Part shown: positions 10,405 to 21,515 of the stretch, piece after piece
How the letters are laid out: each line of letters starts with the position of its first letter
How positions within the stretch are numbered: the stretch's first letter is position 1
Notes under the pieces: model-generated
Seen by the model: only the letters and a program-made list of their open reading frames with translations
The model's database searches: none
What the model was told of the DNA's origin: nothing
NCBI GenBank assembly: GCA_963576725.1
Contig: OY755240.1
Span: forward strand, 11,267,878 to 11,331,877
Source of the DNA: Azorinus chamasolen
Taxonomy: Eukaryota > Mollusca > Bivalvia > Cardiida > Solecurtidae
Length of the DNA: 64,000 bases
Direction: 5' to 3'
Position numbers and translations under genes: made by a program

Positions 10405-11220
10405 AAAACATGTATGAGTCATGCTGGAAACACCGCATATCAAACACACAACCGCCCAAACAGCACCACGACTACAAACAGCAAATCTACATGTATATAA
10501 AAGACACAAAGAGACGCACAAACATAACAAACAAACAAATGGGGAAAATGGAAATACCGCCTTGGAACGGTCATTGACAAATGTCACTGGGGTTTTAACC
10601 GGTTTCGGGGCGCCCAATCTCACATTTATGCCGTCCCCACCCTTAAAAATAAACTGTGTAAATGAACGTGGCCCCTCTCCGACTAATGTACCACAACCGC
10701 GATTGTAAATACAGTGGTAAAGCATATATAAAATGAACACATTTAAGTAAAACAAACTGTATCCACCTATCGCTAGTGTACTCAATGATTGAGCTGCAAA
10801 CAGAGTAACTGTAAAAAAGTAAAAAGTGCACGACAGTTACGATATATCCGAAGTCCTCCTTCCGCTTCCGGATTTAAGAGGTCGCCTTCATAGAGTACTA
10901 AACCTTTTTTGTCGGTGTACATGCAAAGAGTATTTGCATGTACACCGACAAAAAAGGTTTAGAGGCCAGCGTGATTGCCAACTTGTAAAAGGGACGCCTT
11001 TAGACTACATTTGTATTTGCCAATACGAGAGAGATCTCAATAATATTTTTTTTGTTTAGTTTATGGTACCTATATCCCTGCTTAAGTAGCCTTACAGTTA
11101 AAATGAAAATCGTCAACAGATGAACAAGCTTTAGCAAAACGAATAAGTTGAGAAATATATACCCCGTAAGATCGGGCAAGGGGAACATCTCCGTCAGGAT
11201 TAGGGAAATTTACAATATTA
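10405..11220 (-). mobile_element. Older Naiad copy, type B, 3' part (left half)
   Basis: It starts with the type B tip (atgagtcatgctggaaacac) and the UTR ('accggtttcggggcgcccaa'). From about 10890 it covers the RT C-terminus up to 'gggaaatttacaatatta' at 11220. There it is cut by the TIR element 11221-13904 and resumes at 13905. The two halves match the undivided sequence seen at 53990-54060. Confidence 0.85.
10898..10962. repeat. Perfect 30-bp inverted duplication with 5-base loop
   Basis: Arms at 10898-10927 and 10933-10962 are exact reverse complements, with 'gagta' between them. Other Naiad copies have a single uninterrupted arm here. This copy therefore gained an inverted repeat of its own sequence, most simply by template switching during DNA synthesis. 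Confidence 0.9.
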
Positions 11221-11454
11221 GAGATGTGCACGCGCAGTCGGGGTTCGCAATACGACGTTCGCAGTTCGACATTAGAGCTGGGGGTAGTCTCAAAGGGGTC
11301 TCCGGTCGCCATATCATGACAGCTTGCATCGTGCCGACAATACAATACAGGTAAGTACAGTACAAATCCCTGTACACCGAACACAAGCGGTTATATGCAA
11401 GCGTAAGATGACTGCGTTAAACACGTTTAAGTAGATAAAGCAGAGAGCATTATA

Positions 11455-11869
11455 ATGTATCCCACCACATAGCGGTGTGAGCGACATATTGATTTACTCC
11501 TTTCCGTCTCTGTGTCCGCCCGTCTTTCACAAAAAATAGTGTCCGCTCTTTAACTCTAAAAGTTCTCATCCGATATTCACCAAACTTTAAAAACATGTTG
11601 ATCGCTATAACATCTAGGCCAAGTTTGATATCCAGTAAGATTGTTTCAGGAGTTATGGCCCTTGATTTATCCAAATTTGGACTTTTTAGCATTTTCCGCT
11701 CTCTAAGTCAAAAACGTTTCATCCAATCTTCGCTTAACCTTATAAAAATGTTTATTGCTATAATATCTAAGCCAAGCTCAATATCCAGCAAGATTGTTTC
11801 AGGAACTTTAGAGTTATGGCCCTTGATTTATCCAAAGTTGGTCTTTTTTGGCTTGTTCGCTCCCTAATG
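11455..11869 (+). repeat. Tandem-module repeat (two units), inside the TIR element
   Basis: Two related units contain 'ccgctctttaactc' / 'ccgctctctaagtc', 'tgttgatcgctataacatct' / 'gtttattgctataatatct', and 'gagttatggcccttgattta' or variants. The array is interrupted by the nested Naiad and resumes after about 13313 with 'aagtcaaaaatgtctcatcc'. Confidence 0.75.
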
Positions 11870-13313
11870 AAAACGTAGTAAAGTCAAGCTGGAAAAAACG
11901 CCACCGTCACCACAACACCGACATATTTATACAGCAATTTATATGCACATTCACAAGCACGAACATAAGGAGAAAAGTACAAAAATGAGTCATGCAGAAA
12001 GCCACACACAAGACGCAACCACCACCAACACATCGATAGACAGCACGCTACACACACACAACCAAACACAGGCACATACACGAGAACACAGAAAGCACAC
12101 AAACACAAGCACAAAGACACAAGACAAACAAAAGTAAGGATGACAAAGAGAGTACCGCATTGGCACTGTCAGTAAAATCACCACTGGGGATTAAAACCGG
12201 TTTACAGATCCTAACCTCACACTTATCTCAAAGTCACCCTAGCTAAACAAACATTGTAAATAAAGGTATCCCCCCGGATTTCCCCACAACATAGAAGACA
12301 GTAATCACAGTACAAAATGTAAAACATAGCATAACAACTGTCAAATATGTACTCAATGACTTTGCTGAAGAAAGAGTAACTGCAGGGAAGCCGTTAAGAG
12401 CACGACAAAGAAAAGGTAATACATGAGTCTGGTAAGCTCATCCCATGTCTGGGTTTAAGAGTATACCATCATAGAGTGACCCTCGGCATGTCATCGTGCA
12501 AGCAAAGAGGGAAGTAGCGACCAATTGTAAAGGGGTCGATAACCAAACATGCAGTGTGTTGCAAGATAATAGGATCATAACCTTTCTTCCTAAAAGTTTT
12601 AATGCGTTTAATAAACAGATCGTGAAAATGGATATGACCCCGAATATTCCAAAGTTTTTAGATAACATCACCATAGAAATCTGGGTGAGAAATACCCTGC
12701 CGCAGTAACGTCCATAAATTGCAGTTATATTTACTAATGAGGGGTACATTTCGATAATAAAAATTGAAAAGCTTTCCGAATTTTACGATATCTGTAGCCT
12801 TGCTTAAGAAGTTTATTAGTTATAACTAAATTACAAAACTATTAAAATATTCTAGCAAAGAACAGGCTCGGGCAAAGCTAATAAGTTGAGAAATGTAAAC
12901 CCCATAAGATGTAGACCGGGGAACATCTCCATCTAGAGAAAGATAATTAACAATTTTGAAATCGAAATATTCCCTTTTATCGTATATTTTAGACGAAGCA
13001 TTATCATTAGTGATGGAAATATTCCTTTATAATCTAAAAAGGAAGCCTGAATGCCGGACCGATTCGCTTTGTTTTGGGGTAAATAGAAGAAACCATATTT
13101 TCAAAATAAGGATTATCCAAATTCAAAATATCGTCTAAATACCGAGACGTTTTATTAAAGCACCAACAATGTCAGATTGTGTATCAGGTTTTAAGCTAAG
13201 CATGTAATCCCTCTCATGGCAATATAAAAACAAATCTGCAACAAGAGGGGCACAATTTGTTCCCCTTAGGTATACCAACAACTTGACGAAATATGGTATT
13301 CACATGGCGAACA
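11870..13313 (-). mobile_element. 5'-truncated Naiad, type A, nested in the TIR element
   Basis: From the type A tip at 11870 through the CA-rich UTR (to about 12440), the RT C-terminus (12440-12950) and the core RT region (12950-13313, ending near the conserved 'ggtataccaacaacttgacg'). The UTR near its 3' tip also contains a short type B-like insert ('aaaagtacaaaaatgagtca'). Several frameshifts and stops make it inactive. Confidence 0.8.
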
Positions 13314-13947
13314 AAGTCAAAAATGTCTCATCCAAACTTCAGTTAGGCTATGCTCAGCATTGGCCTGTAGAAAACAAACTACTGGACTTATGAAAATGAA
13401 ATACACGTATAACACAATTTTATTGTAATAGAATCAGTTACAGAATGCTCCCTTATCAAACTGACAACTGGTATCGATAAGCAAAGTATCTAAATTTCAA
13501 CCAATCACAGACCATCAGTGAGTTACCATGGCAACCAATCCATTTCAAACACCTGTCATTACGTTCGGAGTACCCATATACCCCATCTCACCAATTTTCC
13601 GAAAAAATATAGTTTAGGGTACACAAATACCCATAAATGCCAACTTTCAGCAAAATCGAACACTATATAAATTTCGACAAATCAGAGCCCATCATTCAGT
13701 TACCATGGCACACAATTCTTTCGCACGATCTACAATCAATTTGCCGAAAATTAAAGCGCACTGCCACTAGATGTCAAGATATAAACGTGCCGTTCTAAAA
13801 GCTGCCATGATATTGAGATCGGAGACCGCTTTAAGACGACTCCAGCTCTAATTTCGAACTGCGAACGTCGTATTGCGAACTCCGACTGCGCGTGTACATC
13901 TCTGTTAAAATCAAAATCAACTCTTTTGTCATATATTTTAGAACAAA

Positions 13948-14268
13948 TCATTCAATTGTCATTTTAAGGTCTAGATCAAGAAAAGCTGCATAAGTGTCGG
14001 AAGGGTTAGCTTTATTCAATTTGAGTTCTTTGGGGTAAATTGTAGGAATCAGAGCATCAAAGAAAGCGTTATCTAAGTTGAAAATATCATCCAAATATCG
14101 AGAAGTTTCATTGAAGTCTTTTATAACATCATCTTGTGATTGTGGATTCAAACGTAACATGAAATCTCTCTCATAGCAGTAAAAAAACAAATCGGCGACC
14201 AGTGGTGCACAATTCGTTCCCATGGGAATACCAATCACCTGACGGTATATAGCATTCCCATAACGCAC
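13948..14268 (-). pseudogene. Naiad reverse transcriptase fragment (catalytic core)
   Basis: An open frame of about 106 codons carries RYGNAIYRQVIGIPMGTNC, ADLFFYCYERDFM, the catalytic box YLDDIFNLDN and AFLDLDLKM. These align with residues about 788-910 of the intact protein encoded at 41824-45015. In the family this segment holds the polymerase palm with catalytic aspartates. Here it is an isolated fragment of a disrupted element, so it is called a pseudogene. It differs by many substitutions from the young copy, consistent with greater age. Confidence 0.85.
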
Positions 14269-14523
14269 AAATATGTTATCCGGAAGAAAGGTTAGTGATT
14301 CGCAAACTTCTAGGCAAGTCCAATTGGTGTAATATTTCGTTTGCTTGTTAGTAAAGAAAGCCTTATCCGCATTATATGCCAGAAAGTATGTTTTTCTCGG
14401 GCAAATACTTTCTGGATTAATGTAGTCAGTTTATCTTTAATTAAATCATGAAGAAAGGCTGTGTACAAAGTAGAAAAATTGTATGTGCATACAGTGGATG
14501 TAAGAAACCTTTTCTTCTTATTG

Positions 14524-14985
14524 AAAAACTAGTAAAGTCAAGCAGGAAAAGCCACACACCAAACGCCACTATCACCAAAACGCCTACAGAAAGCAATTTA
14601 TATAGCAATTTATACACACACACATACAAGAGAAAGTCACATGCAAAACGCAATCAGCACCAACACATCGATAGACATTATGTCACACACACGCACACAA
14701 CCGAACACGCAAACACACGAGAAGAACACAGAAAACACCAACAAATACACAAGCACCAGAGACAAACATGAACAAAACACAAGCACAAAGACACGAGACA
14801 AACAAAAGTAAGGGTGACAAAGAGGGAACCGCCTTGGCACGGTCAGTAGCAAAATCACCACTGGGGATTTAAACCGGTATACGGACGGTCTAACCTCACA
14901 CTTATCTTAAAGTCACCCTAGCTAAACAAACATTCTAAATAAAAGTACCCCCGCCGGGCTTCCCCACAATATAGAAGACAGTAAG
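14524..14985 (-). mobile_element. Naiad 3' end, type A UTR, nested in an older Naiad
   Basis: It begins 'agtaaagtcaagcaggaaaa', has a CA-rich tract and ends near 'cttccccacaatatagaaga'. The flanking Naiad coding sequence is continuous across the insertion (compare 45740-45775). Confidence 0.85.
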
Positions 14986-15306
14986 TTTGTTTAAGACTTC
15001 TGAAGAGTCATAAACCAGAAGAGATTTATTCCAGAATGTTCATAAGTCATATCACAATAGAATTTATCTTCGTTAAACAGGAAGTAAAAAGTATAGATAA
15101 TTTATTAGTTGTACAAGACATAGAATTCGCAATGACGCGCTTTATATGGTTTTATGTAGTTTTGGTAACCAATACATTGTAGGAAGTTTATGTTGTTCGC
15201 ACTGTTTGACATGCTCTGAAACGATGGTCTTTTCGTCAGTACTAACTGAAAAATATGACTTTATATTAATAATTTCCTGCTTCAAGATGTCGATATAATG
15301 TAATCG

Positions 15307-15309
15307 TCA
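15307..15309 (-). other. Conserved in-frame TGA in an older Naiad copy
   Basis: The minus-strand codon order is ATT ATT ATT TGA CGA TTA CAT TAT ATC GAC, matching the TGA at 43543-43545 in the young copy. Confidence 0.8.
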
Positions 15310-15704
15310 AATAATAATGACATTATTCGATGCCTTATCAGCAGGAACAAAGACGTATTTTCAATGTAAATCCTGTGAACCCTTTCTAGGATGTCTAAAC
15401 AATTAGATGGAAGGTGTTCGTGTGAGTTATAAAATGAAATGCGTTTGTCATTTTATATCAAAAATGAGGTTTTTTTCCAATTTGAAAGAGCATGAAACTC
15501 AATATGTTCTCTACGACACTATCTAATACTAAAGTTTTGTAAATCCTCAGCAATCTGACTTTGACAAGAGTTAAAATCTACCAAGGATGGTTTTCTATAT
15601 TTTGGACCTTTATTAAGAAGAGATCATAGACGTTTACCTTTAATCATCTCGAAATTACAAGTAATCACAAGAACACATTTTCTCAATTTATTCAATAAAT
15701 ATGT

Positions 15705-15900
15705 TAAAAAGTTAATTTAAAAAGGAATATGATCCAATGATACTACAACATACTACATGTCTGGTTGTCAACCCTATTACATTTGGCAATCACGCGGCAC
15801 TCTTTTTATGGACGCCGACAGGAAAGGCTTAGTACTCTATGAAGACGCCCTCTGAACTCTGGAAACGGAAGGAGGATGTTGGATCTTTGTACTCGTTTTG
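15705..15900 (+). mobile_element. Naiad fragment: end of RT and start of type B UTR
   Basis: It reads 'ggaatatgatccaatgatac' and 'ctacatgtctggttgtcaac', the last RT codons, through 'gacaggaaaggcttagtact' just past the stop. Sequence from about 15900 to 16915 shows nothing recognisable. Confidence 0.75.
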
Positions 15901-17499
15901 TATGAAGATTTATATACACTTTTTTATTGTTTCGTTTGGATCTTCTAACAAGATAATTTGACAACATATATATATATAAAACACTCGAAGGAGAGCAAAC
16001 ATATGTATATACATGTACATTGACATTGACATCGCTTTTGAACATGGTGAATAAATGACGACTTAGTTTTAAATTCAACATGGACATTAAGGAATGCACC
16101 GGCTAATTGAACTATATCATCAGAAAATTATTGCTCACCGCATAGGCTTGAACAAGGCTTTACCTCCGTTCGCAAAGGTCAGCTGCAATTTTAGCGTAGT
16201 TCCAAGAGGAAGGGATGCTGAAATTAAATTTATGAATGTCTTAAGAGTAGTTCAACCTGTTCAATGTTTATGAGCCTCGCAAGCATTTCAATTTTGCCTG
16301 AGATATCGTTACTACACGCGGTTAATGGAGTTTTTTATTGGCAATACTTGACCTCCGGGAATTAACACGACAGGAGTCAACATACGTATAATACAGTATG
16401 ATACCACAATATCTTCTTTTTTCGTTCGAAACTATAATCACAATCGAATTCTGTTCTTTCAAACCTCAGCATAAACTGCATCGATTGCTGTATATATACA
16501 TTTTATTTTCTCTTAACAGAGATTTAATAACATATTAACAAATGAAATACTGTGTTAAAGCATATAACATATATACATGTACAATTAGTATCAAATACAA
16601 GAAATGGTAGGTCAAGACTAAAGAACAAAATACGTTGAATTGAGTAAGACAATGTAAACTCATGACATTATTAGAAAGAAGTGAAAGACGTGGCAAAGGA
16701 CAGCATAATGCAGAATGCAACGTGCTTATCACGTGATTAATTAGCATAGGGTTTTCAAGACTACCGATGGTAAGAAGTAAGACGCCTCAACTCCTTCTCA
16801 AACTTTAAGGCATTGTAACATCTTGACCTGAACCATCGATATACATATTCGTCTAAGCTCTCTGTATTTTCGCCATTTCACCTCAAAACGAAACGAATCT
16901 AGCGAGGTGGAAAAACGAAAATAAATAGTTATGCTTGTTATGGTTGCATATTCACATCAGTGAATAAGCCCATAACGTCTGTAATACAAGCGGTTTAAGC
17001 GACAAATGGGATAGATAAGCGAATTGCATTTTCATAATAGGTGTCGTTGGTATAATGTGTATGGACCGTACTACCAAGCATGATTTGAAATAGCATTTCA
17101 GAGTTGCTCTGGCAACTAATGGTAGGTTAGAAGTGGTAGTTAATAAAATCAAAAATATGTTTTCTGTCACACTGTAACAACATGTTTGCACTAGTCGCTG
17201 GTTTGAGAATTGCATAAAGCGCAGATGAAGTCCTTGTACGTCCGAATTCGCGCAATTGAAGATTTATCGTTATGTCTAATGACGATTTTTGGAAGTCTCC
17301 ATACGTCTGCGAGAGTGATGCCAACGTGAAAAACCGATATCTGCAAACACCTCTGTCTACCGATATGCGTTGAATAATTACTAGCAAAACTGCCATATTT
17401 GCATAACTGTGTAAATAAGATACTGTACTGACTTAATCTATTAAATACGTCTGCAATCACTCATTTTTTGTAGTATATATCCATTCAAAGCCATTCTTG

Positions 17500-17859
17500 T
17501 TAAAACAAATTAAGTATAAAACTAAATATCCCTTTGCAAAGCATATTTGTAGGCATAGTGCATAGTTTTTGGAGAAAACAAAGTTTTTGTCTGTGTATTT
17601 CTCCTTCCATAGGTAACCAACCAAGCAGCGGTAGAGCCATATCTGTTCTAGTTCTCTGTGGAAGTTTCTGTACGGCTTTGGAGCACAGGCGCTTTACTTT
17701 TTCTATATTGTTTATATCTTTCGCCGATAGAGAATTCCAAAGGTCACTACCAAATAACACTGTCGATAGTGTGACCTTCTCAATAAGGGATTTTAGGATA
17801 GCAGGGTCAATACACAAGCGATCAGCGTAAAGAAAATAAAGTGTTGCGCCGATTTTCAC
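17500..17859 (-). pseudogene. LINE pol C-terminal fragment
   Basis: About 119 codons reading LSTVLFGSDLWNSLSAKD, LPQRTRTDMALPLLGWLP and HRQKLCFLQKLCTMP. This pattern, a 'LFGxxLW' helix followed by 'RTRxDM..LLGW', is typical of the region after the polymerase domain in several molluscan LINE families, recalled from general knowledge. It is part of the LINE relic spanning 16920-20280 and has no start or context of its own. The exact LINE clade cannot be fixed from this fragment. Confidence 0.7.
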
Positions 17860-17954
17860 AGCATGTCTTAACCATTAAGGAATTGGACAAATACGATGTC
17901 AGTTGGATGCCTACGTGTTTAACTGCATCAGATCCTGGTATATTGAAGGGACCT

Positions 17955-18165
17955 AAAGTACAAAAATGAGTCATGCAGGACAACACACCATATACAGAAC
18001 AAACAGCCGCCCGAATAACAACACAAGGACAAAGCACATGTATATAATTATAGAAACACCAAGCGACACACAAAGACAAAACAAACATACAATAGTGGGG
18101 AGATGGAAGTACCGCCTTTGACGGTCAGTGACAGAAGTCACTGGGGGGTTAAACCGGTTTTTGGC
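17955..18165 (-). mobile_element. Naiad 3' end, type B UTR, nested in the LINE
   Basis: Starts 'agtacaaaaatgagtcatgc' and ends near 'gggttaaaccggtttttggc'. LINE coding sequence lies on both sides. Confidence 0.85.
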
Positions 18166-18296
18166 TAAAGCCATGCTATTTTCAAGTACACTTAGTCTTT
18201 GATTTAGAAAACCTCATAATTACGCCTGCTCCTGTTCTCGTTAAAAGAAAACCTCCATTTCCTGGAATACATACTTACGATATCTAGCACTTTGCT

Positions 18297-18584
18297 TTAG
18301 TTGGTCAAATTGTTACTAACGACAGCAATGACAGGATTCCAGGTATGCATACTGCCTATGCCTGCGCTTAATCTTCTCGTTTCTAATTCATTAAGTAATC
18401 CATTGATGTAGAGAACGTACAACACACTTGACAAAACACCACTCTGTCTAGTTCCCTGTTTCATGGGAAATGCAATGGACATATTTCCGTTTACAAGAAC
18501 CTGACTTAGTGTGTTATTATAACCGTCTCGAATAACGTTTAAAATGGACCCAATTATACGAAAGTCATGTACCGTTTTTAACAA
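18297..18584 (-). pseudogene. LINE reverse transcriptase fragment (palm)
   Basis: The reading frame includes IIGSILNVIRDGYNN, LVNGNMSIAFPMKQGTRQSG and VLSSVLYVLYINGLLNELE, which correspond to RT motifs around the conserved 'G.RQG..LSP..F.L' box. The upstream bases to about 18700 continue with AAFLDASNAFDHVWLAGLL, holding the first catalytic aspartate. The box here reads GTRQSGVLSS, with a serine for the usual second glycine. The later F/YxDD box is not intact in this frame. Part of the 16920-20280 relic. Confidence 0.75.
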
Positions 18585-18774
18585 ACCAGCAAGCCAAACA
18601 TGATCAAAAGCATTTGAGGCGTCTAGAAATGCAGCGTATGTGCCACTACCAAGTTCTTTGTTATACGCAACTCAAATCAAATAATATATTGCATTAAGCA
18701 CATATGTATATGCTTATAGCAAGCCAATATACAGGCATTAGACGTGAATTCTTTGCTACTCAAATTGATTTACA

Positions 18775-18950
18775 AAGAGTGAGTGAGTGAGTTGGGTTTT
18801 ACGGCACTGCGACACTAAATTGGTCATATAGCGCCGATGAATTATGAGATGAAATGATGATAAGGGATGATATCAGGAAGATGATTTCGGCTAATCATGC
18901 ACTGCTATGCACTGGGATCAAAAAGAGCTTGAAATACAACTTAACATGAA
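18775..18950 (+). repeat. Molluscan 'gagtgagtgag' dispersed repeat (SINE-like)
   Basis: It begins 'gagtgagtgagttgggtttt', a start widely seen in molluscan genomes (general knowledge), followed by 'acggcactgcgacactaaat'. It is inserted in the LINE relic. The right boundary is uncertain. Confidence 0.6.
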
Positions 18951-19394
18951 TTTTGAATTAGACTGTATTGGAATTTATTTAATATTTCCTTTGTTTTACT
19001 CTCTACACAAATTTGCAAAGTACAGATATCTTGATATACCTTAAACAACTGCTTTGGGATCTGATAATAACATATTGGTAATGTCTTGTAATGTAGGTCA
19101 TGTATAATATTAGTGTTTCAGGTGTTTCTTTCTTAAGTCATTATATTTCGAACATGTTATAGAGTATTATATCCCGCAGATTAAAAGACAGTGTTAACAA
19201 CCTAAATTGTTTCTTGTAGCCGTGGTTTTGCAGATTAGGGAATGGTGATGGCAAAAGGCAAGTTAAACTGTCTAACCTGTTTTAACGATAGTTTCAAATA
19301 GCTTCAATATCACTGGTAGTAACGTGACATGTCTGTAACTAGACGCCTGTTCTTTAGACTAACCTTCCTTTAATAGGTATGCTGATAACTCTCG

Positions 19395-19880
19395 TCTTAC
19401 TTCATTCTCAGTGTTGTTATACCTTCTGATCCTTCGAGATCATTAATTTCAGTACTTCTTGTTCTGAAAATTGAATACCGCTTAAGCCGGTGCTGGTGGG
19501 CGTGAGCAGTGTTGCACTTTCAATTACTGCTCATGCACAGACTCAATAAAACCGAGTCTGTAATTTTCTCTTTTTGTGTTGCAATTTTTGCTTTCGGGGG
19601 ATCACCACCCTTCAGAATTTATAATCTTCACAACAGCAGGTGTTAGGTGCGTGTGTGGCGGCCGTACAACGTCGCCCCGTACTTCATTCTCAGTGTTGTT
19701 ATACCTTCTGATCCTTCGAGATCATTAATTTCAGTACTTCTTGCTCTGAAAATTGAATACCGCTTAAGCCGGTGCTAGGGGGCGTGAGCAGTGTTGAGAC
19801 TCAATAAAACCGAGTCTGCAATTTTCTCTTTTTGTGTAGCAATTTTTGCTTTCGGGGGATCACCACCCTTCAGAATTTAA
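19395..19880 (+). repeat. CAGACTC-hairpin repeat, tandem array
   Basis: Two units about 280 bases apart: 'ctgaaaattgaataccgctt' at about 19464 and 19748. Each has 'aataaaaccgagtctg'; the second has lost the left hairpin arm. It interrupts LINE sequence between two adjoining RT motifs. Confidence 0.85.
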
Positions 19881-20309
19881 ATACGAAAGGTGTGCACCCC
19901 TTCATCAACATTGCATTAAAAAGAATATAGAGGTGTTGTACAACTATATTGCCACTGTATCTTATGTACTCATTCACAATGCCGTCATGCCCTACTAGTG
20001 CTATACCTAAATTAAGGTTCTTGCAAGACTTTTTAATTTAATTAATATAAATTTCAACAGTTAAACAAAGCTATGTTGGACTATGATTGACACTGCCTTG
20101 CAAGTTACTACACAGCTCTAAGAATTCTTCAACTTCTTGAATGTATTATCAAAACCTGGATTTTCGTTTGGTATGAACAATTTGGAGTAGTGATTAGAAA
20201 ACGCGTTAGATATCAGTTCATTGTCGCCAATAAAAATGCCATTTTTAGAAATACGTGTCACGAGATTCGAGGATTTGTTTCGTCTTCACTTTCTGTCTAT
20301 ATCATGTTT

Positions 20310-21245
20310 AGCGCTAGAGTACATAGAGTACTACCCTCGGCCTGTCATCGCGCAAGCAAAGTGGGAAACAAGCTACCGACTGTAAAGGGGTAAATAACCA
20401 AACATGCAGTACATTGCAATATAATGCGATCATAATCTTTCTTCCTTTTAATGCGTTTAATAAACAAACCATGAAAATGGATGTAACTTCGAATTTTCCT
20501 AAAATGGAAAAGTAGTAAAGTGAAGCAGGCAAAGCCACATGCAAGACGCAACCACCACCAAAACACCGATAGACAGCATGACACACACACACACACAACC
20601 ACACACCCAAACGCACACACACACACACGAAATGAACACAGAAAACACCAAAAGACACACAAGAAACAGGGACAAACGTTCCACAACATGCACAAACCAC
20701 AAGCACAAAGACGCAAGGCAAACAAAAGGAAGGGTGACAAAGAAAGTACCGCCTTGGCACGGTCAGCAGCAAAAAACACCACTGGGGGTTTAAACCGGTT
20801 TACGGACGTCCTAACCTCACACTTCTCTCAAAGTCACCCTAGCTTTACAAATATTGTAAATAAAGGTATCCCCGCTGGACTTACCCACAACATAGACGAC
20901 GGTGAAGTACAAATATGATTCATGCAGGAAACACCACATACAGAACAAACAGCCACCCGAACAGCAACACAAGAAAACACAGCAAATGTACATAACTAGC
21001 GAAGACATTAAGAGACACACAAAGACAAAACAAATTATAGGGGAAGATGGAAGTACCGCATTGGAACGGTCAGTGACAAAAGTGACTACGCTTGTAGATA
21101 ACATCACCATAGGAATCTGGATGAGTAATACCTTGTTGCAGTAACGTCCGTAGATTGCAATTATATTTACTAATGAGAGGTACATTTCGATTTTAAATTT
21201 TTATGATATCTGCAACATTGCTTAAGAAGTTTATCAGTTATAACT
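20310..21245 (-). mobile_element. Naiad RT C-terminal fragment with nested type A and type B 3' ends
   Basis: RT C-terminal sequence lies at 20315-20500 and resumes at about 21086-21245 ('gtagataacatcaccatagg'). Between them is a type A 3' end (20503-20900, 'gtagtaaagtgaagcaggca') and a type B 3' end (20905-21085, 'tgattcatgcaggaaacacc'), both minus strand. Open frames on either strand are UTR read-through. Confidence 0.8.
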
Positions 21246-21515
21246 AGAACTGTAAGCCAAAGACTAACGAATACCCCCCCCCCCCACACACACACACATG
21301 ACTGCTTGCCAGAACACCTATCATCAATCTGAACATATAGACTAAGGGCCAGCTGTACACTAGGTCCCCCCAGCGGGATTTTATCACACCTATATCACTG
21401 TAAAGCTTAATATATCTTCCATCGAATGTCACTCGTTGGATGTTATATGGATGCTGATTAAGCTTACAGTATGCGATTGATTATCTGCCCCTGAATTCGT
21501 AATATTACGTTTTTA

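Larger units (their letters stand above)
11221..13904. mobile_element. TIR-bounded DNA element (about 2.7 kb with nested cargo), TTA target duplication
   Basis: The left end begins 'gagatgtgcacgcgcagtcg'; the right end is its inverted complement ('cgactgcgcgtgtacatctc' ending at 13902). The inverted arms extend about 100 bp with some mismatches, to about 11328 and 13797. TTA flanks both sides (11218-11220 and 13905-13907), and joining the flanks restores continuous Naiad sequence. A 3-bp TWA duplication is typical of PIF/Harbinger, but no transposase is present, so this would be a nonautonomous element. Its interior carries a tandem-module repeat and a nested Naiad. Confidence 0.8.
13905..15680 (-). 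mobile_element. Older Naiad copy, type B, RT and linker (right half)
   Basis: Continuation of 10405-11220. Minus-strand translation at 14268-13948 gives core RT motifs (GIPMGTNCAPLVADL, YLDDI). A type A UTR fragment at 14524-14985 interrupts it. From 14990 it continues to the N-terminal RT part and ends near 15680, just short of the CxC linker. The segment around 15309 keeps the TGA found in the young copy at 43543. The copy is otherwise broken by insertions and stops. Confidence 0.85.
16920..20280 (-). mobile_element. Decayed non-LTR retrotransposon (LINE), minus strand
   Basis: Pieces in the order expected for one LINE pol: a pre-RT and first RT segment at 20280-19880 (contains HDGIVNEYIRYSGN and LYILFNAMLMKGCTPF), the next motif at 19395-19200 (SYRHVTLLPVILKLFETIV), the palm at about 18700-18290 (TYAAFLDASNAFDHVW, then MKQGTRQSGVLSSVLY), and the C-terminal region at 17880-16920. 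It is interrupted by a hairpin-repeat array (19395-19880), a SINE-like repeat (18775-18950) and a Naiad 3' end (17955-18165). Frameshifts and missing parts show it is dead. Confidence 0.75.

Noticed and set aside
21275..21300. C-tract followed by CA repeat as a regulatory site or origin
   Set aside because: Simple low-complexity sequence with no supporting context.
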